This document shows positions 17,801 through 23,310 of a stretch of 34,828 nucleotides of DNA, one piece after another. Under the pieces are notes generated by a model. The model had not been told where the DNA came from and did not search any database. It worked only from the letters and a program-made list of their open reading frames with translations. Numbering within the stretch: the stretch's first letter is position 1; every line of letters starts with the position of its first letter. The DNA is taken from assembly GCA_019115485.1 (NCBI GenBank), contig DXDM01000044.1:1-34828 (forward strand), read 5' to 3'. The position numbers and the translations under genes are program-made. Origin of the DNA: Candidatus Barnesiella excrementavium (GTDB lineage Bacteria > Bacteroidota > Bacteroidia > Bacteroidales > Barnesiellaceae).

Positions 17801-18456
17801 CCGGCAGTGATTTGGCTACGGTGGACGAAGCCGGTGTGTTGACCTATGTCGGTAACGGACGCAACGGTGTGGTGAGCGTGCAGGCTACGACCATCGATGG
17901 TTCGAACATCAAGGAGGTGAAAGATATTTTGGTCAGTGGTTTCGGTCAGAGCGGTGACCATGTGCCGGTAAGCAGTATCCGCATCAGTGCGCCCTACACG
18001 ACACTTACACCCTCGCAAAACGGTGTGCAGTTGGAGGCAGTGGTACTCCCCGACGATGCAACCGAGAAGGGGTGTTATTGGGAGGTTGTAAGCGGTTCGC
18101 AGGTAATAGAGGTGTCGCTCTCGGGCTGGGCTATGGCGAAAGGCGTGAACGGTGTGGGCACAGTACGCGCCACGGCCGTAGACGGTAGCGGGGTATATGG
18201 CGAAATCGTCCTTACGGCCTCGGGATTCGAGTTGGCAGTCGATGATGTGACGACCGGGATAAGGGTATACAGCCTCAACCGGAATCTGATTGTACAAAAT
18301 GTGGAAGGGCGTTCGCTCGACCTCTTCGACCCGACGGGGCGTCATGTGAAACATGTGGAAGAGGCCGAGGCTCAGGAAACCGTCAGCGGCCTTGATGCGG
18401 GCGTCTATCTGCTCTATATCGAAGGCGACGGCTGTCGGAAGGTAGTAATCAGGTAA
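11839..18456 (+). CDS. Giant secreted surface protein: FG-GAP propellers, Fn3, PKD, Ig-like, type IX sorting tail
   Basis: This 2205-residue protein has a signal peptide (MRARLLCIFMLVLSVAQA). Residues 20-290 are beta-rich and not recognised, and seem to hold two related halves. Eight calcium-type FG-GAP/VCBS motifs of the form DxDxDGxxD occur at about 399, 439, 491, 597, 636, 684, 739 and 795. A fibronectin III-like domain (835-950) and a PKD-like domain (952-1034) follow. Seven more FG-GAP motifs lie at about 1062, 1118, 1178, 1231, 1287, 1356 and 1414, followed by another Fn3-like (1435-1550) and PKD-like (1555-1630) pair. Fn3-like segments span 1730-1920 and two bacterial Ig-like domains span about 1935-2135. 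The last 65 residues (LDLFDPTGRHVKHV...GVYLLYIEGDGCRKVVIR) match a type A type IX sorting domain. It should be exported and attached at the cell surface, perhaps as an adhesin. No enzymatic domain is seen. Confidence 0.85.
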   Translation: MRARLLCIFMLVLSVAQARVVTFIPESAAGMNGTFTIKLDDLVVMEVSDGTCSSDMLTLRNNGATLSFSLNDPTWSEVITNIHIIVVSGDPANRISGSGYVASGETGTWTGNEMGVTLTNNATDWVGISKIVVCTNGSVWEDSGGDGGDQPLGDEGTYVFDCSGTIDGTDSLVVDTQIATFIQHKGDGSDEPTYTNPWRVYADNTVTIRMKEDYVLQGVRIKLASGYGAPKLEYSEEVTESYADGYKTISDLPQNLKSFTMTNMGSQTRWQQIEIAYGKWNDNIVVKVPRSIDFGTFTTGNINTHYVPVLAWKATTITGVSISKPFSVTDFTAPVSLEENEIYSLPLSVFSQTKDTFTDTLRITFPDTVCKVAVKATIVDGMFGASDGAFPTTLGYLYDANGDGHMEYFRGAYPNVEQYSYDGSLLSSVYTGNYLFSLDDMDGDGKLEIVCSQSNDGDNPGSVSIHGLDGRLRTSFPVSLDGGTYTVMLDANSDGRPDFYFEDYDNDRHLIYYQQPDGSFVCKEIRVLDDPSEIENAMFAQYGANATVTKPVNFSGVSLAKKPPVRRQKGSVAASEVVRKTRSAELFYGNTSPTAVDVNLDGYPDLLNLNNGNALLSIGDGTYYYGSFEGQTTVQDLNGDGMPDFVLYDEENRTVMLFLYEGNNSFKSQVLMQNFNITGIYTFDFDHDGDVDILLPFDYTESSQYAYFVFFENQGNNEFKKRERSFDYGRALSFIGGGDVDNDGRFEVVAREEKNIFLIDCATNFEIGAESGVIATVPDPKSYQYEGDYLFNFGDFDNDGRTEWWGGVNFETGWSLATPYSVRESGRFDSDKLNTAPQKMTSPSYVYDAAIDMLRVEWAAGSDAENSACDLSYALRIGSEPGKGDVWYAYADADGRRLRPGQGNAGYNTYALVSTAGWAKGTYYLAVQAVDANGLGGAWSDEVTFDYSGLSASFQASANQMYVTDTLSLFTVADYNASSTYTWDLGEGGREVSREGNRWQVVYDQAGRKTVSLSVTDADGLMANSEEVSFEVYPLRWVADSIPDPGDYWSYSTYSSAGRYFDIDMNGSLDVVGTAVINSEQSLTGVFSNEENNNRFKKVGRTYNSDLNPDLERIIPIDFNMDGIPDFMGNTNKGNLFINEGSFDFTYSTETYTVPPEQDTYDPQITEYDLHDIYSRFDFDNDGYLDVAYGGFHYLRIGINRGDNLSFDRQTLPDPDSDDNIIWSMGQWIDFNRDGYMDFWYREADDVQRVTWRFIVYLNNGDGTFERKQVYETPYWDSDFSPFFFDLNNDGWQDIIWSVMPDYDGGVLETGSTHIVLGDASMSYVGKEEIVLDGYAFNGEFFCYGCGHESRRLYDVDNNGWLDLPVMVADGFRTSASGYVSLQTATGLLYLYPDWEIVFEKGAESPVDEMPFADLNGDGLPDGNEMIMATKHTNTAPEAPKSVSAVQTEEGVLLQWDDARDAETPAVHLRYNVSLKRKGATGENSYVISPMNGGSDLAAAIPGYRGYRTCTRMVVPTRRFEVGQEYELKVQAIDLWNAHSPFSETFTFRMESQVSIDAPAETCTERVVTVTYQGTESGTPQWSAGDGGELLETDGNSVDMTWSTSGVKTITVTVGGITSERSIKVNESPDLSVDFPEAILINSQLYFNLPDLFGDPSKRTYLRGSFYRDGQEDLPMGSYTKDSDPIAYTEGTFALAQKTGETEARLVLLEAGRYWIDVCYDDPVCGEMSERFWFDVVDVQPEIAIVGVDGGKNVIQWNVEAAQASGVDFETVRIYKETGSTNNFVKIGEAALTDGRYVDLTSDPTVRKSRYTIDMSTADGMTSGRSEVHGSVHIMLNQGVTSNSVNIVWTAYEGGVVDQYTILRGTSPDALEVLTTASGYETSYTDQTKPEGDVYYALQYSNLYGNTWSRSEIAKNFHRAVQEQSAFEGRSNVVNANQSAVISLAESLHVMVVEANDALTPEQKAVHLYAEVLPATATYKRVNWQVLSGSDLATVDEAGVLTYVGNGRNGVVSVQATTIDGSNIKEVKDILVSGFGQSGDHVPVSSIRISAPYTTLTPSQNGVQLEAVVLPDDATEKGCYWEVVSGSQVIEVSLSGWAMAKGVNGVGTVRATAVDGSGVYGEIVLTASGFELAVDDVTTGIRVYSLNRNLIVQNVEGRSLDLFDPTGRHVKHVEEAEAQETVSGLDAGVYLLYIEGDGCRKVVIR

Positions 18457-18523
18457 CCTCCCGGGGAGGCTGTCGAATAGAGTGACGAGACCGACCGGTC
18501 TTATAGGTTAATATGTAAAAGAG

Positions 18524-18572
18524 AAATCCTCCTGCTTTTCACCGAAATCCGGGTAAAGGCAGGAGGATTTTT
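18524..18572 (+). terminator. Bidirectional terminator between convergent genes
   Basis: AAATCCTCCTGC at 18524-18535 pairs with GCAGGAGGATTT at 18559-18570 (12 bp, extended inward by CTTT/AAAG-type pairs), followed by TT. It separates the plus-strand giant gene from the minus-strand TonB receptor gene; on the minus strand it is followed by CTCTTTT, so it can serve both. Confidence 0.8.
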
Positions 18573-18670
18573 ATGCGATGACTTTTGTGCATTGACAAGA
18601 GCTGGCTCATTTTTCCCGCAATGAGCCTCTCCTTTCTGTCATATGGTCAAGGAGCTATCGTCTGGATAGC

Positions 18671-20593
18671 TTAGAAATTCAGGTTCACACCGGCCATGAC
18701 CGTCGCTTTGGGCATGGGGTAGCCGGCGTTGATTTCGTAGCGTTGGGCCAGCAGGTTCTCTCCCCGGGCCCACAGGCCGAGCCAGCGGTTCACGCGGAAC
18801 GAAGCGTTGAGGTTCCACAGGACAAATTCCTCAGTTTGGCTGTTGCTGCCCACGGCGGTGTAGAGGTTGTCGATGTATTGCACGCCGGTAGAGACGGTCC
18901 ACCGCTTGTGGGTATATTGGGCTCCGGCATAGAGCTTGTGCTCGGGGGCGCCCACCACGGGATTCTCCATGTGCAGATAGCTGTAATTGGCCTCGACCGA
19001 CCAGTGCGAGTCGATGCGATAGCTCACCTCGGCCTCCACGCCGCAGTTGTCAATTTTGCCGGTATTCTGGTTCAGCATACCCGTACCGTTGGGGTTGGGC
19101 AGCGTGACGATGAGGTTCTTGCCGTCGATGTAGAAGAGGTTGATGCCATAGGCGATGCGGTTGTCGAGCAGGTGCTGGGCAAAGGCCAGTTCGTAACTCC
19201 ACATCGACTCGGGTTTCAAGTTGGGATTTTGGGGTGGGAACATGTACATCTCGCGCAGAATGGGGTAGCGGAATCCCTTTGCTGCCGAGGCTTTCAACTC
19301 GATGGTGCGGGGCAGGTGGAACGAGAGTCCGGCTTGCGGCACCCACTCGGTCCCTATCCGCGAATGGTGGTCGATACGCACACCGGCATCGAGGGTGAGC
19401 CAGTTCCACAGGTTCTGCCGGAAGTCTACATATCCGGCCAGCTCGTCTTCGTGCTTGTCGACCAGGTCGCTCGTCGTGCCCGCCTTCTCGCCGCTCACGA
19501 ACTTGTTCCAGGCATGTCCGCCGTAACGGAACCAGTCGAAGCCGAAGGTGATGCGGTTGCCCGGGAAGAACTGGGTGCTTTGGTAGAGCGACAGGCCCAG
19601 CATGTTGTCGAACGAGAGGAAGCGGCTCTCTTGCGGGCCTTCGCCCAGCGAGGGAGTGTAGCCGTCGTTAATCCAGTGGTTGCCCCAGTTGTAGAAGAAG
19701 CTGGCGGCTCCCGATGTCTTCTCGTACTTGTTTTCCACGGCAAACGAGGTCATGCCGCGGGTGATGCTTTGGTCGCCTTCGAGCAGCGGAGCGCTCACCG
19801 GACCCGGATAGGAGGCGTTGAAGTGGGTCACGTTCACGTCGCCGCGCAGGTTCCAGTTGCGGGTTACCTCATAGCCCAGTTTGGCATAGCCGCCGTATTG
19901 CTCGAAGCCCATGTCTTTGCGGTGGCCGTCGGTGCGGTTGTACGAACCGCTGATGAGGCTCGAAAACTTGCCCTTTTTGATGCGGTTGGTTACCTCGCTT
20001 TGCAGGGTGTTGAACGAGCCGTATCCCAGGTTGACGTTGGTTTTCACCCCCTCCTCGTGCATGCGGCGGGTAACGATGTTGACGACACCGCCCATGGCAT
20101 TCGAGCCATAGAGCACCGAGGCCGGTCCGCGCAGCACCTCCACCCGCTCGGTCATGAGCGACTGGTAGGCATCGGAGATGGGGTGGCCGAAGATGCCGGC
20201 ATATTGCGGGTGGCCGTCGATGAGTACCATCAGCCGGCCCGAGCCGCCGCTCAATCCGCGCAGCGAGATGTTCCCGGCGGCACCGCCTGATACGCCGTAG
20301 CCCATGATGCCTCGCGAGGTCACGAAGAGTCCGGGTACCTGCTGGGTGATTACCGGCAGCACCGAGGGTTGCATGCTCTGCTCGATTTCCTCGCGGTCGA
20401 TGACCGAGACGGTAAGGGGCAGATGCCGCACATCGGTCTCGTTGCGGGTGCCGGTCACCACCACTTCGTTGATATGAATCGGGTCGGAGGGTTTCCCGGC
20501 CAGAGCCAGGAGCGAGTTGTTGTCGGTGTTGTCGGGTTGGGCCGAAGCCATTCCGGCCATAACTGAAAACAGGAGTAAAAATCTGGTCCTCAT
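18671..20593 (-). CDS. TonB-dependent outer-membrane receptor
   Basis: This 640-residue receptor lacks the carboxypeptidase-like N-terminal domain of the other receptors in the window. Residues 1-18 are a signal peptide (MRTRFLLLFSVMAGMASA). INEVVVTGTRN at about 40-50 is TonB-box-like. The plug (about 50-170) shows GNISLRGLSGG, MVLIDGHPQYAG, VEVLRGPASVLYGSNAMGGVVNIVTR. The barrel contains GFRYPILREMYMFPPQNPNLKPE, which resembles the FRAP...NPNL region of haem, siderophore and corrinoid receptors, and ends in MAGVNLNF. The start at 20593 is chosen because a longer frame from 20677 would put 28 unrelated residues before the signal peptide. The ligand is undetermined; I saw no B12-box (GCCACTG) in its leader. 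It lies 157 bp downstream of the redox operon, on the same strand. Confidence 0.8.
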   Translation of the reverse strand: MRTRFLLLFSVMAGMASAQPDNTDNNSLLALAGKPSDPIHINEVVVTGTRNETDVRHLPLTVSVIDREEIEQSMQPSVLPVITQQVPGLFVTSRGIMGYGVSGGAAGNISLRGLSGGSGRLMVLIDGHPQYAGIFGHPISDAYQSLMTERVEVLRGPASVLYGSNAMGGVVNIVTRRMHEEGVKTNVNLGYGSFNTLQSEVTNRIKKGKFSSLISGSYNRTDGHRKDMGFEQYGGYAKLGYEVTRNWNLRGDVNVTHFNASYPGPVSAPLLEGDQSITRGMTSFAVENKYEKTSGAASFFYNWGNHWINDGYTPSLGEGPQESRFLSFDNMLGLSLYQSTQFFPGNRITFGFDWFRYGGHAWNKFVSGEKAGTTSDLVDKHEDELAGYVDFRQNLWNWLTLDAGVRIDHHSRIGTEWVPQAGLSFHLPRTIELKASAAKGFRYPILREMYMFPPQNPNLKPESMWSYELAFAQHLLDNRIAYGINLFYIDGKNLIVTLPNPNGTGMLNQNTGKIDNCGVEAEVSYRIDSHWSVEANYSYLHMENPVVGAPEHKLYAGAQYTHKRWTVSTGVQYIDNLYTAVGSNSQTEEFVLWNLNASFRVNRWLGLWARGENLLAQRYEINAGYPMPKATVMAGVNLNF

Positions 20594-20749
20594 GAGTAGG
20601 TACAATTCTTCTTTGTGGTTATACAAATCGGTTGTTTCGTTGAATCCCCTTCGGGTTATCCCGCTGCATGCACTCACAGCATGGCAGGGGAGGGACCCGA
20701 GGGGGCTCTCTGCGTTTAGGTTTTCATTGTCGTTCTTGCGTGAACTGTG
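20594..20749 (-). promoter_or_regulatory. GC-rich structured leader before the TonB receptor gene
   Basis: On the minus strand this gap can fold into neighbouring hairpins: CATGC/GCATG around tgtgagt (about 20667-20683), CGGG-ataa-CCCG (20652-20663), and a CCC-gaa-GGG helix using part of the same CCCG (about 20646-20656). The last two are mutually exclusive, which is the pattern of a switching leader or attenuator. No known riboswitch signature was recognised. Confidence 0.3.
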
Positions 20750-21898
20750 TCAGTAGCCAAACCGTTGGGCTGCCCGTTGCATCGACTCGATAATCTTTAC
20801 CCCGAAGGGGCAGCGAGTTTCGCAGGCACCGCAGGCGACGCACTCCGAGGCGTGATGTTCGAGCGCCTTGTAGTGTTCCCGCACGGTTTCGGGAATCTCC
20901 CCTTGTGCAACAGTCAGGTTGTAGAATTTGTTCACGGCAGCGATGTCTATTTTCGACGTGCAGGGGGCGCAGTGGCCGCAATACATGCAGTGTCCGCGCC
21001 AGGAGAAGCGGTCGAGGTGGGTCATCACCGCGGTGTAGTCGCGCTCCTCGGGAGTAGCCCGGCACCAGGCTACGGCCGCTTCTATCTCGTCCTGCGTCTT
21101 GCAGCCCAGCATGACGGCAGCCACGGCGGGGCGGGTGAGGGCGTAGTCGATGGCCTGCACGGGGGTGAAGGCACAGCCGAAGGGCGAGTTCTCCCGGTCC
21201 AGCAGGTCGCCGCCGCCGAAGACCTTCATTACGTCGATAGCCACCCCTTCGCGTTCGCACAGGGCATAGAGCTGCTCGCGGGCCGGGTCGACGTTGTGCA
21301 GGGCGCCGGCATAGCTCTGCTGGTCGAAGAGCACGTCGACATCTTCGTTGGGCGGGAGCAGGTCGTAGCAGGGGTTGATGGAGAAGAGCAGCACGTCGAT
21401 GAGTCCCGTCTTTACGGCCATACCGGCTACAATCGGGTTATGGCTGCTCATGCCGATGTGCCTGATTTTCCCCTCGGCTTTCAGCCGTTGGGCTATCTCG
21501 ATAATCTCGTGGTCGAAGACGGTGTGGAAATCCTTCTCGGCATCGACATAGTGAATCATGCCCACGTCTACGTGGTCGGTGCGCAACGCTTTGAGCAGCG
21601 CGTCGAACGACTCGATGGTCTTCTTCGGGTCGCGGGTGCGCAGGTACTGGCCGTTCTCCCAGACGGTGCAGAGGTGACCCTGTATGACAAAGCGGTCGCG
21701 GCGGCCTTCCAGCGCCTGCCCGATGTGGGCGCGCAAGTCGGGGTTCGACGAGTAGATGTCGACGAAGTTGATGCCCCGGTCGATGGCAAAGTCGAAATCG
21801 GCCTTTACCTCCCGGGCGCTCTTGTTCATGAAACCCTCACAGCCGAGGGCGATGGCACTTACCTGTATGCCGGTGCGGCCTAATGTGCGGTATTCCAT
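20750..21898 (-). CDS. Aldo/keto reductase-like protein with C-terminal dicluster ferredoxin domain, altered active site
   Basis: This 382-residue protein has an aldo/keto reductase TIM barrel (about 1-290) and a C-terminal domain for two [4Fe-4S] clusters, with cysteines 304, 307, 310, 313 and 353, 356, 359, 363. It corresponds to the ferredoxin-carrying aldo/keto reductases of COG1453. There is no signal peptide, so it is cytoplasmic. Of the usual catalytic tetrad, Asp (D47) and His (H116) are present. The Tyr position (five residues after the Asp) is Asn52 and the Lys position is Gln73, so ordinary NADPH-dependent carbonyl reduction is doubtful. It starts 8 bp after the stop of a second ferredoxin-containing reductase and is the last gene of a three-gene redox operon. 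Electron transfer through the clusters is inferred; the substrate is unknown. Confidence 0.85.
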   Translation of the reverse strand: MEYRTLGRTGIQVSAIALGCEGFMNKSAREVKADFDFAIDRGINFVDIYSSNPDLRAHIGQALEGRRDRFVIQGHLCTVWENGQYLRTRDPKKTIESFDALLKALRTDHVDVGMIHYVDAEKDFHTVFDHEIIEIAQRLKAEGKIRHIGMSSHNPIVAGMAVKTGLIDVLLFSINPCYDLLPPNEDVDVLFDQQSYAGALHNVDPAREQLYALCEREGVAIDVMKVFGGGDLLDRENSPFGCAFTPVQAIDYALTRPAVAAVMLGCKTQDEIEAAVAWCRATPEERDYTAVMTHLDRFSWRGHCMYCGHCAPCTSKIDIAAVNKFYNLTVAQGEIPETVREHYKALEHHASECVACGACETRCPFGVKIIESMQRAAQRFGY

Positions 21899-21906
21899 AA
21901 GCGGGT

Positions 21907-23289
21907 CTAAAATTCTTTACCTTGTTTCAGTTCTTCGACAAAGCGGTCGATGCGATGCAGCTCCTTGGGTATGTCGATGCTCTGCGGACAGTGTGATACA
22001 CACTGATGGCACCCGATGCAGTGGCTGGCCTGGCGCAACTTGGGCACGCTGCGGTCGTAACCCACGAGGAAGGCCCGGCGGGCTTTGCGGTAGTTCTCGT
22101 CCTGCGACGAGGCAGGTACGTTGCCCTCGTTGATGCACTTGTTGTAGTGGACCAGAATGGCCGGAATGTCGATGCCGTAGGGGCAGGGCATGCAGTACTT
22201 GCAGTCGTTGCAGGGAATGGTGGGGTAGCGCAGCATCAGTTGGGCCGTCTCTTCGAGAAACGCCAGATCGTCGTCGGTGAGCGGGTGCAGGGGCGAGTAG
22301 GTGCGCAGATTGTCCTGCAAGTGCTCCATGTAGGTCATGCCGCTCAGTACGGTGAGCACGTCGGGGAAGGAACCGGCAAAGCGGAAGGCCCACGAGGCTA
22401 CGCTCGCCTCGGGCGTGTGTTGTTTGAGCGTGGCGGCGATGTGGTCGGGCACGTTCGACAGCCGGCCGCCCAGCAGAGGCTCCATGATGACGGCAGGGAT
22501 ATTGCGCTTCTTCAACTCGGCGTAGAGGTACTCGGCATTGACGTTGTTGCCCGAGGCGTGCCGCCAGTCGACATAGTTGAGCTGTATCTGCACGAAATCC
22601 CAGTGCACGGTCTCGTGCATGGCCAGCACCTCGTCAAAGACCGCCTGCGTGCCGTGGAACGAGAAGCCCAGGTTGCGAATGCGGCCGGCCTTGCGCTCCT
22701 CGACGAGGAAGTCGAGCATGCCGTTGTCGATGTAGCGGGCCCGGAAGGTCTCGATACCGCCGTTGCCGATGGAGTGGAGCAGGTAGTAGTCGATGTAGTC
22801 GACTTGCAGGTTCTCGAACGACTTGCGGTACATGGTGATGGAGTTCTCGCGGGTGAAGTTCGAGAAGTTCGACAGCTTGGTCGCTACGAAATATTTGTCG
22901 CGCGGATAGCGTTTGAGGGCGATGCCGGTCGACTTTTCCGACCCGCCCTGCATGTAGACGGGGGAGGTGTCGAAATAGTTCACGCCGTGGGCGATGGCAT
23001 AGTCGACCAGTTCGTTGACCGCCTCCTGGTCGATAGTGCTGCGGGTGCCGTCGGGCGAGGGAATGTTGGGGAGCCGCATCATGCCGTAGCCGAGCAGCGA
23101 CACCCGGTCCTGAGTCCTGGGGTTGGTGCGGTAGGTCATCTGGTCGGTGGGGACTTCGGTCGTGGCCGTATGGGCGGCCTCCTGCCGGTTCTTGCAGCCG
23201 GGCAGAACGGTGGCCGAGGCGAGAGCCGTGCCGCCCAACACTTTCAGAAAGTTGCGGCGGTTTATATTTTTATTCGATTTGTTTTCCAT
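21907..23289 (-). CDS. Tat-signal aldo/keto reductase with C-terminal dicluster ferredoxin domain
   Basis: This 460-residue protein begins with a twin-arginine motif (NRRNFLKVLGG, R11-R12) and a hydrophobic stretch ending in VLPGC, so it is probably exported folded and may be lipid-anchored at C32 (the proline makes the lipobox imperfect). Residues about 60-345 form an aldo/keto reductase barrel with a complete tetrad: D107, Y112, K138 and H172. The C-terminal part has CNDCKYCMPCPYG and CIGCHQCVSHCP, giving two [4Fe-4S] clusters. It starts 21 bp after the stop of the polyferredoxin gene and is followed after 8 bp by a cytoplasmic relative, so the three are one operon. Since NADPH is not expected outside the cytoplasm, electrons more likely come through the clusters from the membrane polyferredoxin; that is inference. 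The substrate is unknown. Confidence 0.85.
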   Translation of the reverse strand: MENKSNKNINRRNFLKVLGGTALASATVLPGCKNRQEAAHTATTEVPTDQMTYRTNPRTQDRVSLLGYGMMRLPNIPSPDGTRSTIDQEAVNELVDYAIAHGVNYFDTSPVYMQGGSEKSTGIALKRYPRDKYFVATKLSNFSNFTRENSITMYRKSFENLQVDYIDYYLLHSIGNGGIETFRARYIDNGMLDFLVEERKAGRIRNLGFSFHGTQAVFDEVLAMHETVHWDFVQIQLNYVDWRHASGNNVNAEYLYAELKKRNIPAVIMEPLLGGRLSNVPDHIAATLKQHTPEASVASWAFRFAGSFPDVLTVLSGMTYMEHLQDNLRTYSPLHPLTDDDLAFLEETAQLMLRYPTIPCNDCKYCMPCPYGIDIPAILVHYNKCINEGNVPASSQDENYRKARRAFLVGYDRSVPKLRQASHCIGCHQCVSHCPQSIDIPKELHRIDRFVEELKQGKEF

Positions 23290-23310
23290 TGTTTCCGAGA
23301 TTTTGAAAAG

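Noticed and set aside
20594..20749. Cobalamin riboswitch before the second TonB receptor
   Set aside because: The leader lacks the GCCACTG box and the other conserved B12 elements, and is shorter than a typical B12 riboswitch.
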